Source: Clostridia bacterium
GTDB lineage: Bacteria > Bacillota > Clostridia > Christensenellales > Aristaeellaceae
Direction: 5' to 3'
Length of the DNA stretch: 64,000 bases
Assembly (NCBI GenBank): GCA_017550745.1
Contig: JAFZOG010000106.1
Coordinates: 1-64,000, forward strand
Positions 1-8,765 of the stretch are shown here, in pieces (positions within the stretch are counted from its first letter, which is position 1; the number at the start of each line of letters is the position of its first letter). The translations under genes were made by a program, and so were the position numbers. Below the pieces are notes generated by a model. That model had not been told where the DNA came from and did no database searches. It saw only the letters and a program-made list of their open reading frames with translations.

Positions 1-138
1 ACATTCTGTTGCCTGCCCGGGGCCTTCCGGCCCGCCCTACGCTGAAAACCGGCCCAAGGGCAGGTTTTCCGGGCGCTTCGGGCCCCGGCGACGTACACGC
101 CGCCGCCTGCGGATTACAGTCGGGGGAGCTCCCCCGAC
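1..138 (+). repeat. R4 dispersed structured repeat, copy a (cut by window start)
   Basis: This non-coding stretch lies upstream of plsX. It shares ordered blocks with 36990-37120 (minus strand): ACATTCTGTTGC, then CCTACGCTGAAAAC, then GTTTTCC plus GGCGCTTCGG, then TGCGGATT followed by a hairpin. The hairpin here is GTCGGGGG/CCCCCGAC at 119-138; the other copy has a different stem at the same place. The open frame running through it into plsX has no ribosome site and is taken as incidental. The left part is missing at the window edge. Confidence 0.6.
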
Positions 139-170
139 ACCCCCTGCCGGGAATACCGCTTCCGGCCTAC

Positions 171-199
171 TTGCCAATTGCGCTGTTTTATGGTAAGAT
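171..199 (+). promoter_or_regulatory. Candidate sigma-A promoter for plsX operon
   Basis: A -35 like TTGCCA (171-176), a 17-base spacer and a -10 like TAAGAT (194-199) lie about 40 bases before the plsX start. Both boxes are one or two bases from consensus. This is the only good match in the gap, but it is prediction only. Confidence 0.5.
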
Positions 200-239
200 A
201 TTATGTCTTTCTATGAGCCTTGAACAAGGAGGGAAAGCC

Positions 240-1247
240 ATGGTTCATATCTATCTGGACGCCATGGGCGGGGACAACGCGCCCCAGTGCACAATCGACG
301 GGGCCATCGAAGCCCTGCGGGCGGACGCAGATTTAAAGATCACCCTGGGCGGGCCGAAGGACGAGATCGAAAAGAAGCTTGTAAACTGCGACGACGTGCG
401 CGGAAGAATCGAAGTGGACGACTGTCCTGAAATCATTTCCAACCACGACGCGCCGGTCATGGCCATTCGCACGAAAAAGCAGAGCGCTCAGGTAAAGGGG
501 ATGCTGCTGGTGCGGGAAGGCGGCGCGGACGGGTTTGTGTCCGCGGGCTCCACGGGAGCGACGCTGGCGGGCGGCATGTTCCGCCTGGGGCGCATCGACG
601 GCGTGGAGCGCCCTGCCCTGGCGCCGCTGCTGCCCAACGGCAAGGGCTTCTTCTGCCTCATCGACTGCGGGGCCAACGTGGACTGCCTGCCCGCCTATCT
701 GCCCCAGTTCGGCATCATGGGCGCGGCGTACCTGAAGGCCGTGCGCGGCGTCGACAATCCCCGGGTGGGCCTGGTGAACATCGGCGCGGAAAGCGAAAAG
801 GGCAATGCCCTGGCGAAAGCCGCCTATCCCTTGATGGAAAAAGCGCCCTTCCGCTTTATCGGCAACGTGGAGGGCCGCGACATCACCGGGGATGTGGCGG
901 ACGTGGTGGTCTGCGACGGGTTTTCCGGCAACCTGATCCTAAAGTTCATGGAAGGCGTGGCAGGGACGCTGCTGGGCATGATCAAGAAGGAAATCAAGGC
1001 GGATTTCCGCAGCACCCTGGGAGGCCTGATGGCCAAGCCCGCCTTTAAGCGCGTCAAGAAAGCCATGGACTACACCGAGGTCGGCGGCGCGCCGCTGCTG
1101 GGCGTCAAGGGCGTGGTGGTCAAGGCCCACGGCTCCAGCAACGCCCACGCCATCGCCTGCGCCATTCGCCAGGCCGCGCTGATGAAGCGCAAGGACCTGG
1201 TGGCATCCATCGAACAGGAGATTTCAAAACAGCTCAAAGAAGAATAA
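240..1247 (+). CDS. plsX: Phosphate acyltransferase PlsX
   Basis: PlsX makes acyl-phosphate from acyl-ACP and phosphate, the first step of bacterial phosphatidic acid synthesis, acting peripherally at the membrane. The 335-residue protein has the usual family length and begins with the characteristic VHIYLDAMGGDNAP block; the internal SAGSTGATLAGG and the DGFSGNLILKFMEG stretch are also typical. I chose the ATG at 240 because AAGGAGGG sits a few bases upstream; the open frame extends back to base 9 only through repeat DNA. acpP follows 13 bases later, so the acyl donor carrier is co-transcribed. The fabD/fabG genes often found between plsX and acpP are absent. High confidence. Confidence 0.96.
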   Translation: MVHIYLDAMGGDNAPQCTIDGAIEALRADADLKITLGGPKDEIEKKLVNCDDVRGRIEVDDCPEIISNHDAPVMAIRTKKQSAQVKGMLLVREGGADGFVSAGSTGATLAGGMFRLGRIDGVERPALAPLLPNGKGFFCLIDCGANVDCLPAYLPQFGIMGAAYLKAVRGVDNPRVGLVNIGAESEKGNALAKAAYPLMEKAPFRFIGNVEGRDITGDVADVVVCDGFSGNLILKFMEGVAGTLLGMIKKEIKADFRSTLGGLMAKPAFKRVKKAMDYTEVGGAPLLGVKGVVVKAHGSSNAHAIACAIRQAALMKRKDLVASIEQEISKQLKEE

Positions 1248-1260
1248 GGAGGAAACAAAA

Positions 1261-1488
1261 ATGGTATTCGACACCGTAGCCGCCATGATCGCCAAACAGC
1301 TGAAAATAGACGTGAAGGACATCACCCCGGAAAAGCGCCTGGTGGAAGACCTGAAGGCTGACAGCGCCAACGTGATGGTGATGATCATGGATCTGGAAGA
1401 CACCTTCAACATCACCGTGGACGACACCGCCATCAACACCCTGCGCACCGTGGGCGACGTGGTGAAGTACATCGAAGCGAACACTTAA
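1261..1488 (+). CDS. acpP: Acyl carrier protein
   Basis: This is a small acidic carrier of fatty acyl chains, 75 residues, standard size. The phosphopantetheine attachment serine is S35 in the ADSANVMVMIMDLED segment; the usual DSLD core is here DSAN, a mild variation. Helix-forming acidic stretches before and after fit the four-helix ACP fold. A strong AGGAGG lies 7 bases before the ATG. It sits between plsX and rnc, the same neighbourhood as in many Bacillota. A holo-ACP synthase is not in the window. Confidence is high that it is an ACP; that it is the main fatty-acid ACP is inferred from context. Confidence 0.95.
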   Translation: MVFDTVAAMIAKQLKIDVKDITPEKRLVEDLKADSANVMVMIMDLEDTFNITVDDTAINTLRTVGDVVKYIEANT

Positions 1489-1496
1489 TAATCAGC

Positions 1497-1571
1497 GAGG
1501 AGTTTTATCGTGTTTCGCTTTATCCCCCGGCCGTCCGCCGGAGATAAAGCGTTCACCGGATAAAACTCCTC
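1497..1571 (+). promoter_or_regulatory. Long nested hairpin in rnc leader (possible RNase III target or attenuator)
   Basis: The acpP-rnc gap holds a near-continuous double-stranded stem. The outer 13 bp are GAGGAGTTTTATC (1497-1509) with GATAAAACTCCTC (1559-1571). Then come GTG/CAC (1510-1512 with 1554-1556), CGCTTTATC (1516-1524) with GATAAAGCG (1543-1551), and CCGGC/GCCGG at the tip (1527-1531 with 1537-1541). No T-run follows, so it is not a classic terminator. Its length and its place 41 bases before rnc resemble RNase III substrates in autoregulated rnc leaders; that role is inference. Confidence 0.7.
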
Positions 1572-1612
1572 ACTAAACTCCAAAGATCAAAGGATAGAGA
1601 AGGAAAACCAGC

Positions 1613-2293
1613 ATGTCCGACATCAAGGCCGTCCAGCGGGAGATCGGCTACCAATTCAAAAAAGCAGCCCTGCTCAGGCAGGCGCTCACCCATCCGTCGC
1701 TGGCGCACGAGCATAACCAGCGGCTGGAGTTTTTGGGCGACGCTGTGCTGGAGCTGTGCGTGAGCGAAAAGATCTACGCCAATCACCCCGAAATGCAGGA
1801 AGGGGCCATGACACGCCTGCGGCAAAAGCTGGTGCGGGAGGAAAAGCTGGCCCAGGCCGCGGCCTCCGTAGGCCTGGGCGAAGCGCTGATGATGGACCGA
1901 AGCTGCGAAACCTCCGGGGGCCGGACGAACCCTTCCGTGCTGTGCGACACCTTTGAGGCCGTCCTTGCCGCCGTATACCTGGACGGCGGGCTGGAAGCGG
2001 CGCGGGCCATGGTGCTGCGCCTCATCGGCGACTGCACCGAGACCGGCGAAACCGACCCCAAAAGCGCCTTGCAGGAATACGTGCAGGGCAAGGGCCTGCC
2101 CAACCCCACCTATGAAACCCTGGGGGAGGAAGGCCCGCCGCACGAAAGGGTATTTACCGCCGCCGTGCTGATCGACGGGAAGCAGGCCGCCCAGGGAAAG
2201 GGCACCAGCAAGAAGCGGGCCGAGCAGGAGGCTGCCGCCGCCGCGCTGAATATGATGAAAGGTTCGGGGAAAACAGGGACACATGCGCCTTAA
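1613..2293 (+). CDS. rnc: Ribonuclease III
   Basis: This is a double-strand-specific endoribonuclease that processes rRNA precursors and structured mRNAs. The 226 residues show the signature RLEFLGDAVLEL at about 37-48, including the metal-binding Glu/Asp cluster, a second conserved helix around CDTFEAVLAAVYLDGG, and a C-terminal double-stranded RNA binding domain from about 155 (SALQEYVQGKGLPNPTYE through GTSKKRAEQEAA). Length is standard. The ATG at 1613 follows GAGAAGGAAA. The gene overlaps smc by 11 bases, and the rnc-smc-ftsY order is typical of Bacillota. The leader holds a large RNA stem. Confidence 0.97.
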   Translation: MSDIKAVQREIGYQFKKAALLRQALTHPSLAHEHNQRLEFLGDAVLELCVSEKIYANHPEMQEGAMTRLRQKLVREEKLAQAAASVGLGEALMMDRSCETSGGRTNPSVLCDTFEAVLAAVYLDGGLEAARAMVLRLIGDCTETGETDPKSALQEYVQGKGLPNPTYETLGEEGPPHERVFTAAVLIDGKQAAQGKGTSKKRAEQEAAAAALNMMKGSGKTGTHAP

Positions 2294-5200
2294 AAAACTG
2301 GAAATCCACGGGTTCAAGTCCTTTGCAGACCGGACGGAAATCGTGTTCAATCAGGGCATCACGGGCATCGTGGGGCCCAACGGCTCGGGAAAAAGCAACA
2401 TCGGCGACGCGGTGCGCTGGGTGCTGGGCGAGCAGAGCGCCAAGGTGCTGCGCGGCGCCAAGATGGAGGACGTGATCTTCAACGGCACCGCCAAGCGCAA
2501 GCAGGCGTCTTACTGCGAAGTGAGCCTGGTGTTCGACAACGAGGACGGAAAGCTTAAATCCAATTTTGCCGAGGTGATGGTCACCCGCCGGGTGTACCGC
2601 AACGGCGACAGCGATTACTTCCTCAACAAAACCGCCTGCCGCCTGAAGGATATTCTGGAGCTGTTCCGGGACACGGGCATCGGCAAGGAGGGCTATTCCC
2701 TCATCGGCCAGGGCCGCATCGACGAAATCCTGTCGGTCAAGAGCGAGGACCGGCGGCAGATCTTTGAGGAAGCGGCGGGCGTGATGACCTTCCGCGTGCG
2801 CAAGGAGGAGGCCGAGCGCAAACTGGCCCGCACAAAGGAAAACCTGGAGCGGGTGAACGATATCCTGGAGGAGCTGGCCTCCCGCGTGGAGCCGCTGGAA
2901 AAGCAGGCGGCCATAGCGAAAGAATACCTGGAGCTGGCGGAACGGCTCAAGGATCTGGAAATCAACATCTTCCTGATCCGCCACGATAAGGTGAAGGAGC
3001 GCATCGCCGCGCTGGACAAGACCATCGAGGGCCTCAAGGATATCCTGGCCCACCACGAAGCGCGGCTCAACGAAAACACCGCCGAACGGGAACAGCTGGA
3101 AGAAGCCGTCGCCCTGCTGGAAGAAGAGCTGGCCGCCGCTCGGCAGGAGCATCTGAACGCCAACGAAGCGCTGCACGAAATGCAGACCGCCCGGGAGCAC
3201 ACCGTCCACCAGATAGAATCCATTCAGGAAAACCTGAAACGCCTCGCCGGGGAGCGGGAAGCGGCCCTGGGGAAGCGGAACGAACTGCAGGCCCTCTTTG
3301 ACAAAGGCGAGCAGGACACGAAGCAGAGCGGCGACGCGCTGGCAAAGGCCGAAGCGGCGCTGAACGCCGAGCAGCAGAAGCTGGATCAGTATCTGGACGA
3401 CGCCCAGCAGAAGGAAGCCGCGCTGGACCGCCACAAGGCGGACATTTTAGCCGCCATGAACCGGCTGGCCGACGCGAAGAACCAGCAGGCGCGGCAGCAG
3501 GCCATCTGCGTCCAGATGAAGCAGCGGCTTTCCGAGATCGAGCAGGCCGTGCAGGAGGGCGGGGAAAAACAGAATGCCCTGACCGCCGCGCTCCGCGCCG
3601 CCGAAAAGCAGGCGTCAGAAGTGCAGGAGGGGCTGAACCGGCTCAAGGACGACGCGGTGGAACGGGAAGCCAGCCTCCGCGCCCTCACCGCGCAGACACA
3701 GGAAACCGCGGAAAATGCCCAAGCCCTGAACAGCAAGTATCAGGGCGACGTGAGCCGCCTGCGGCTGCTGGATGAAATGAGCCGGGAGATGGAAGGGTAC
3801 AGCCAGTCCGTCCGCAAGGCCCTTGCCTTTGCCCAGGGGGACGCCTCCGTGCGCGGCGTGGTGGCGCGCCTTATGCAGGTGCCAAAAGAGCTGGAAAACG
3901 CCATCGACATGGTGCTGGGCGGCGCGCTGCAAAACATCGTCACCCAGGATGAGGAATCCGCCAAGCGCATCATCGATTACCTGCGCTTAAACCGCCTGGG
4001 CCGGGCCACTTTCCTGCCCATGACCAGCGTGAAAAGCCGCGTATTGAACGCGGAGGAGCGGCGGCTTTTATCCATGCCGGGGTGCCTGGGCGTGGCCAGC
4101 GAGCTGATCTCCTACAGCCCGGAATACCGGGGCATCATGGAAAACCTGCTGGGCCGCACAGTGATCGCCAAAGACCTGGACAGCGGCATTCCCATCATGC
4201 GGGCCGGGCGCCACGCCTTCCGGCTGGTGACGCTCGCAGGCGACGTGATGCACTCCGGCGGCTCCATGACCGGCGGCACCGCGGTGAAAAGCAGCGTGAG
4301 CCTGCTGGGCCGCGAGCGTGAAATCAAGGAGCTGCATGAAACCCTGGAGCAGGATAAGCAGAAGCTTCATTCCCTCCGGGAACAGCTGAACCGGATGCAG
4401 GCGCAGCGGGAGGATTTGAAGCGCCTGCGCAACGAAGCGCTGGAGAGGGTGCACCAGGAAGAAATCGCCGTGGCCCGGGAGCAGGAGCGGGTGTTCAACG
4501 CCAAAGCCGAGCTGACCGCCGCCTCCCAGCAGCTGGAGCGCACCCGCGACGCCCGGCAGCAATTGACGGAAAGCATCGCGGAGATCGAACGGGATCTGGC
4601 TTTCGTGCAAAACGTGACCCGGAATGAGTCCATTGACCGGGAGGCCATGGATCAAAAGACGGAAGTCCTGCAAAGGGCCCTGTTTGACGCCCGTGAAAAG
4701 GCCGACGCCCAGCGGGATCTGGTGACAAAAATGCGGCTGCAAAACGCCGAGCTGTCTTATGCTTTGGATACCCTGCAGCGGGACAGGCAGCGGCGGGACC
4801 GGGAGTTTGAACAGCTTGCCAAGCGCCTGGCCGAGCTGGACACCGACCGGGAATGCCGGGAAGTCCAGCTGCAGAAAGCCCAGGAGCTGTTGCAGGAGCA
4901 GGAAGAATTGTGCCGCCGGCGGGAAACGCTGGTGGAGCAGGCAAAAGAAAAGGTGGACGGCCTGGAAGCCCGGCGGCAGGAAAAGAACCAAAAGCAGCGG
5001 GAGTCCGTGCGCCTGAGCGAAGAGATCCACAAAGCCTACGACGACGACAGCATGAAGCTGCACCGCACCGAGCTCAGCCGGGACCGGGCGGACAGCGAGC
5101 TGAAGGTGATGACCGACCACATCTTCAACACCTACGACCTCACCTACGCCATGGCGGAGGAATACCGCTGCCCGGGCAAGTTCGACCTGTCCGGCAGCGA

Positions 5201-5840
5201 AAAAGAGGCGGGGACGCTCCGGGCCCGCATCCGGGATATGGGCCACGTGAACGTGGGGGCCATCGAGGAATACGCCGCCACAAAGGAGCGTTTCGACGGC
5301 CTGACCGCCCAGCAGCAGGACCTGACGAAGGCGGAAGAGGATCTGCAAAGCCTGATCGCCCGCCTGCTTTCCCAGATGGAAAAGCAGTTTGTGGCGGAGT
5401 TTGACAAGCTGGGCGTTTTCTTCCAGGAAACCTTCGCCCGGCTGTTCGGCGGCGGCTATGCGGAATTAAGGCTCACCGATCCCGGCGACGCGCTGAACTG
5501 CGGCATCGAGATCATCGCCCAGCCCCCCGGAAAGAAGCTGCAGTTGCTCAGCCTCCTTTCCGGCGGCGAACGGGCGCTCACCGCCATTGCCATCCTGTTC
5601 GCCATGCTGAAATTAAAGCCCACGCCCTTCTGCATTCTGGATGAGATCGAAGCGGCGCTGGATGAGGCGAACATCGGCTATTTCGCCGATTACCTGTGCG
5701 AGTACGCCAGGACCACCCAGTTCGTGGTGGTCACCCACCGCAAGGGCACCATGGAGCGCTGCGACGCGCTCTACGGCGTCGCTATGCAGGAGCGGGGCGT
5801 CAGCGGGATGGTGTCGGTGAACCTGCAGGATTATGAATAA
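2283..5840 (+). CDS. smc: Chromosome segregation ATPase SMC
   Basis: SMC condenses and segregates the nucleoid together with ScpA/ScpB. The 1185 residues are the normal length. Walker A GPNGSGKS is at 31-38; two long coiled-coil arms rich in Glu, Lys, Gln and Ala flank a hinge around residues 500-660 (GYSQSVRKAL ... HSGGSMTGG); the C-terminal head has the ABC signature LSGGERALTA and Walker B CILDEIEAALDEAN. The start overlaps the end of rnc, suggesting translational coupling. scpA and scpB are not in this window. No frameshift seen. Confidence 0.97.
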   Translation: MRLKKLEIHGFKSFADRTEIVFNQGITGIVGPNGSGKSNIGDAVRWVLGEQSAKVLRGAKMEDVIFNGTAKRKQASYCEVSLVFDNEDGKLKSNFAEVMVTRRVYRNGDSDYFLNKTACRLKDILELFRDTGIGKEGYSLIGQGRIDEILSVKSEDRRQIFEEAAGVMTFRVRKEEAERKLARTKENLERVNDILEELASRVEPLEKQAAIAKEYLELAERLKDLEINIFLIRHDKVKERIAALDKTIEGLKDILAHHEARLNENTAEREQLEEAVALLEEELAAARQEHLNANEALHEMQTAREHTVHQIESIQENLKRLAGEREAALGKRNELQALFDKGEQDTKQSGDALAKAEAALNAEQQKLDQYLDDAQQKEAALDRHKADILAAMNRLADAKNQQARQQAICVQMKQRLSEIEQAVQEGGEKQNALTAALRAAEKQASEVQEGLNRLKDDAVEREASLRALTAQTQETAENAQALNSKYQGDVSRLRLLDEMSREMEGYSQSVRKALAFAQGDASVRGVVARLMQVPKELENAIDMVLGGALQNIVTQDEESAKRIIDYLRLNRLGRATFLPMTSVKSRVLNAEERRLLSMPGCLGVASELISYSPEYRGIMENLLGRTVIAKDLDSGIPIMRAGRHAFRLVTLAGDVMHSGGSMTGGTAVKSSVSLLGREREIKELHETLEQDKQKLHSLREQLNRMQAQREDLKRLRNEALERVHQEEIAVAREQERVFNAKAELTAASQQLERTRDARQQLTESIAEIERDLAFVQNVTRNESIDREAMDQKTEVLQRALFDAREKADAQRDLVTKMRLQNAELSYALDTLQRDRQRRDREFEQLAKRLAELDTDRECREVQLQKAQELLQEQEELCRRRETLVEQAKEKVDGLEARRQEKNQKQRESVRLSEEIHKAYDDDSMKLHRTELSRDRADSELKVMTDHIFNTYDLTYAMAEEYRCPGKFDLSGSEKEAGTLRARIRDMGHVNVGAIEEYAATKERFDGLTAQQQDLTKAEEDLQSLIARLLSQMEKQFVAEFDKLGVFFQETFARLFGGGYAELRLTDPGDALNCGIEIIAQPPGKKLQLLSLLSGGERALTAIAILFAMLKLKPTPFCILDEIEAALDEANIGYFADYLCEYARTTQFVVVTHRKGTMERCDALYGVAMQERGVSGMVSVNLQDYE

Positions 5841-5854
5841 GGGAGGAGCAAACC

Positions 5855-6751
5855 ATGGGTTTCTTTCAACGCTTAAAGGACGGCCTGTTCAAAACCCGCA
5901 CCGGTCTGACCGACAAGGTGGACGAGCTGGTCAAGAATACCCGGGTGATCGACGATGATTTCTACGACGAGCTGACCGATATCCTCATCCTGGCCGACGT
6001 GGGCGTGGCCGCCACCACGGACATCATGGACAAGCTGCGCAGGCAGGTGGATGAGCAGAAGGTCAAGGACGCGGACCAGGCCAGGGAAATCTTCAAGCAA
6101 ATTTTGGTGGAAGAAATGAATATCCCCCGGCCTAACCTGCGCTGGCCTATGGTGATGTTCGTGGTGGGCGTGAACGGCGTTGGCAAAACCACCACCATCG
6201 GGAAGCTGGCCCTGCGCTTCCAGGAGATCGGCCGCAGCGTGATGCTGGCCGCCGCCGACACCTTCCGCGCCGCCGCCGACGAGCAGCTGGCGGTTTGGGC
6301 CGAGCGCGCCAAGGTGCCCATCATCCGGGGCCAGGAGGGCGGGGACCCCGCCTCCGTGGTCTATGACGCCGTGCAGAGCGCCAAGGCCCGGAAAACCGAC
6401 CTGCTCATCGTGGACACCGCAGGCCGCCTCCACAACAAGAAGAACCTGATGGACGAGCTTTCCAAAATGCGCCGCATCATCGACCGGGAATACCCCCAGG
6501 CCGAAATGCGCTGCATGCTGGTGCTGGACGCCACCACGGGGCAGAACGGCATCCAGCAGGCCAAGCAGTTCAAGGAAGCCGCCGAGATCAACGGCATCGT
6601 GCTCACCAAGCTGGACGGCACCGCCAAGGGCGGCGTGGCCATCGCCATCCGCAAGGAGCTGAACATCCCCGTGTGGTATATCGGCGTGGGCGAGGGCATC
6701 GACGATTTGCAGGCCTTTGACGCCAAGGAGTTCGTGAACGCGCTGTTCTGA
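5855..6751 (+). CDS. ftsY: Signal recognition particle receptor FtsY
   Basis: FtsY is a GTPase that docks SRP-ribosome complexes at the membrane for co-translational insertion. The 298 residues contain an NG domain: helical N part (about 1-95), P-loop GVNGVGKTT at 105-113, DTFRAAADEQL, DTAGR, and TKLDGTAKGG near the C-terminus. The acidic A domain found in E. coli is absent, as in many Gram-positives; the amphipathic start GFFQRLKDGLFKT could serve membrane contact. It lies 14 bases after smc with GGGAGGAG before the ATG. ffh is not seen nearby. Confidence 0.96.
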   Translation: MGFFQRLKDGLFKTRTGLTDKVDELVKNTRVIDDDFYDELTDILILADVGVAATTDIMDKLRRQVDEQKVKDADQAREIFKQILVEEMNIPRPNLRWPMVMFVVGVNGVGKTTTIGKLALRFQEIGRSVMLAAADTFRAAADEQLAVWAERAKVPIIRGQEGGDPASVVYDAVQSAKARKTDLLIVDTAGRLHNKKNLMDELSKMRRIIDREYPQAEMRCMLVLDATTGQNGIQQAKQFKEAAEINGIVLTKLDGTAKGGVAIAIRKELNIPVWYIGVGEGIDDLQAFDAKEFVNALF

Positions 6752-6761
6752 TGAAAGGACG

Positions 6762-6800
6762 GCGGGGGAACCGCTTTTGTGTCAAAAGCGGTTCCCCCGC
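6762..6800 (+). terminator. Strong hairpin after ftsY
   Basis: An 18-bp perfect stem, GCGGGGGAACCGCTTTTG with its complement, and a 3-base loop lie just after ftsY. It lacks a clear T-run, so it may be a terminator of low efficiency, an RNA end stabiliser, or a dispersed palindrome. The remaining gap to 6953 shows no gene. Confidence 0.55.
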
Positions 6801-6953
6801 ACCCCCTCCGAAAACCGGCTGTGGAATCATCTTGCCTGTTTTGAGCCAACTTAATCCTCCCTGATTCTACGGTTTATTCCGAGACAGACCATTTCTTATT
6901 GCTTTCTCGGAAGGGGGCCTGGGGGAAACTTAAATTCTGAGGTGATCCACGCC

Positions 6954-7454
6954 ATGCGCTTCCTCCGTCTGTTCTCCCGCAAGCCCGCCTTTTCCGACGA
7001 CGCGCTGGAGCTGGTGCTGTCCAATGAGGACGTCAGCGACCCGGAGTGCGGCATTGACGACGGCTATACCTTCCACATCTACCGCCGCAATACCCGGGAT
7101 TATGTGGGCTACGTGAGCCTGCGCCTGGGGGAAAGCCCGGGGCTGTATTACCTGGGCCATATCGGCTACCGCATCGAGGAAAAGCACCGGGGCCACGGCT
7201 ACGCGGCAAGGGCGTGTTTTCTGATGCTGCCGCTGCTGCAAAGGCTGCGGCTGGGTTCCGTGGTCATCACCAACAACGTGGAAAACACCGCCTCCCGCAA
7301 AACCTGTGAACGCCTGGGCTGCGAGCTGGAGCGCATCGCCGACGTGCCCAAGGAATACCGCACCCTCTGCGCCGGCGCGCCGCAAAAGTGCCGCTACATC
7401 TGGCGTATGGACGGGGCGGAAAGCGCATACAATAAAGAAAACCAGAGAGAATGA
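6954..7454 (+). CDS. GNAT-family N-acetyltransferase
   Basis: The 166-residue protein is a probable acetyl-CoA dependent N-acetyltransferase. The acetyl-CoA binding segment is visible as IGYRIEEKHRGHGYAARACFLMLPL (a variant of the R-G-x-G-x-A loop), followed by the beta strand LGSVVITNNVENTASRKTCERLGCEL, typical of RimJ/RimL-like enzymes acting on protein N-termini or small molecules. The ATG at 6954 is preferred over an in-frame GTG at 6942 because GAGGTGAT lies at proper distance before it. The substrate cannot be told. The gene stands alone between a hairpin and an R1 repeat. Confidence 0.85.
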   Translation: MRFLRLFSRKPAFSDDALELVLSNEDVSDPECGIDDGYTFHIYRRNTRDYVGYVSLRLGESPGLYYLGHIGYRIEEKHRGHGYAARACFLMLPLLQRLRLGSVVITNNVENTASRKTCERLGCELERIADVPKEYRTLCAGAPQKCRYIWRMDGAESAYNKENQRE

Positions 7455-7492
7455 GTTTCTTTGGGAAACATATGAACTGTGATGATCGGCGA

Positions 7493-7687
7493 AAAAGCCT
7501 TCCCCTCGCAGGGGAAGGTGGCCTGCGCGGAACCAAGCAGGAGAAAGAATGTAAGCTAATTCGCGCAGGACGGATGAGGTGCAGCTCCTCAGCTGGACTT
7601 CCTAAAAGCAGCTTCATTCGTTTCCATCTTGGGGATACACCTCATCCGGCGCTTCGCGCCACCTTCCCCTGCGAGGGGAAGGCTTTT
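7493..7687. repeat. R1 palindromic repeat element, copy a
   Basis: A 195-base element has perfect 30-base inverted ends (7493-7522 with 7658-7687); each end is itself palindromic (CCTTCCCCTCGCAGGGGAAGG core). A second nested pair, CGGATGAGGTG and CACCTCATCCG, lies inside. Similar sequence recurs at 10415-10712 and, more distantly, at 22101-22226. No coding content; it looks like a dispersed intergenic MITE-like repeat. Confidence 0.8.
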
Positions 7688-7721
7688 GGGTGGTTCTTCT
7701 AATAATATAAGGAGGAGTCCC

Positions 7722-8495
7722 ATGGAACTGACCGCAAAGGGCGTCCGTGTCCATTATGAGCAAATGGGCGAAGCCGGGAAAAACGTGCTGCTGCTCCATG
7801 GCTGGGGCTGCTCCGTCCAGCATTTTCAGCCCATCGCCCGGGATTTGGCAAAGGATTACCGGGTGACGGTGATGGACTTCCCCGCCCACGGCGCGTCGGG
7901 CCGGCCTCCGGAACCCTGGGGCGTGCCGGAGTTCGGGTTGTGTACCAAGGATTTGATGGAACAGTTGGGCATCGCTCCCTGCGACATCATCGCCCATTCC
8001 TTCGGCGGCCGGGTAGCGCTGTGGCTGGCGGCGAATGAGCCGCGGTTGGTGAACCGCCTGGTGCTCACCGGCGGGGCGGGCCTGAAAAAGCCTCCGACCG
8101 AGGAACAGAAAAAGCGCGGCGAGGAATACAAAAAGAAAAAGGAAACCCTGCTGAATTTGACCAAACTGCCCCTGGTGGGCGGCATGGCGCAAAAGAGCCT
8201 GAAAGCCTTGCAGGAAAAGTACGGCTCCCCGGACTACAACGCCCTGGACGACGAAATGAAAAAGACCTTCGTGAAGGTGGTCAATCAGGATCTGACGCCC
8301 CTGCTGCCGAGCGTCAAGGCGTCCACCCTGCTCATCTGGGGCGAGAACGACACCGAGACCCCCCTCTGGATGGCCCGGAAAATGGAACAGGAAATCAAGG
8401 ACGCGGGCCTGGTGATCTTTGAAGGGGACGACCATTTTGCTTATCTGCACCAGTGGCAGAGGTTTGTGACCGTAGTAAGGGCGTTTTTGACATAA
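7722..8495 (+). CDS. Alpha/beta hydrolase
   Basis: The 257-residue alpha/beta-fold hydrolase has the oxyanion region LLLHGWGCS, nucleophile elbow AHSFGGR (Ser in the G-x-S-x-G-like position, with Ala-His before Ser), an acid in LIWGENDTETP, and the catalytic His in EGDDHFAYLHQ. A Lys-rich lid region (KKRGEEYKKKKE) lies in the middle. The family includes esterases, lipases and C-C hydrolases; the substrate is unknown. Start ATG 7722 follows AAGGAGG. It lies directly after an R1 repeat whose right end is 34 bases upstream. Confidence 0.85.
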   Translation: MELTAKGVRVHYEQMGEAGKNVLLLHGWGCSVQHFQPIARDLAKDYRVTVMDFPAHGASGRPPEPWGVPEFGLCTKDLMEQLGIAPCDIIAHSFGGRVALWLAANEPRLVNRLVLTGGAGLKKPPTEEQKKRGEEYKKKKETLLNLTKLPLVGGMAQKSLKALQEKYGSPDYNALDDEMKKTFVKVVNQDLTPLLPSVKASTLLIWGENDTETPLWMARKMEQEIKDAGLVIFEGDDHFAYLHQWQRFVTVVRAFLT

Positions 8496-8585
8496 CGGTT
8501 CACTATTCAGTCGCCCAATACCGACGACGCAGCAGTATTTGAAAGAGCGTTATTCAGGCAAGCAGTTAAAAAGCAGAAGCTTTTA

Positions 8586-8706
8586 TGTCATCCTGAACAG
8601 GCCGACGAAGGAGGCCGTCGTGAAGGATCTCAACTGATGGGGAAAGATACCGAAGAAGGAGATTCTTCGCTGGCGCTCCACTTCGTTTCGCTGGCTCAGA
8701 ATGACA
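8586..8706. repeat. R2 repeat element, copy a (TGTCATCC...GAATGACA)
   Basis: The element begins TGTCATCCTGA and ends with CTCAGAATGACA, an imperfect palindrome of about 120 bases. It shares GAAGGAGGCCGTCGTGAA with the copy at 36697-36837 and GGAGATTCTTCGCT with the copy at 50951-51079. It fills most of the gap between the hydrolase and the MurF-like gene (8496-8765), where no gene is visible. Confidence 0.8.
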
Positions 8707-8765
8707 GCGTTCGTTCAGCGCTTTATACCAGCTTGGCTGAATTGTTACCATAAAGGGTGTATGCT

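Noticed and set aside
9..239. In-frame extension upstream of plsX
   Set aside because: It runs through an R4 repeat and has no ribosome site; PlsX begins normally at 240.
8586..8706. R2 repeats considered as a CRISPR or tRNA-like feature
   Set aside because: Copies are far apart, no regular spacer array, no tRNA fold or CCA end.
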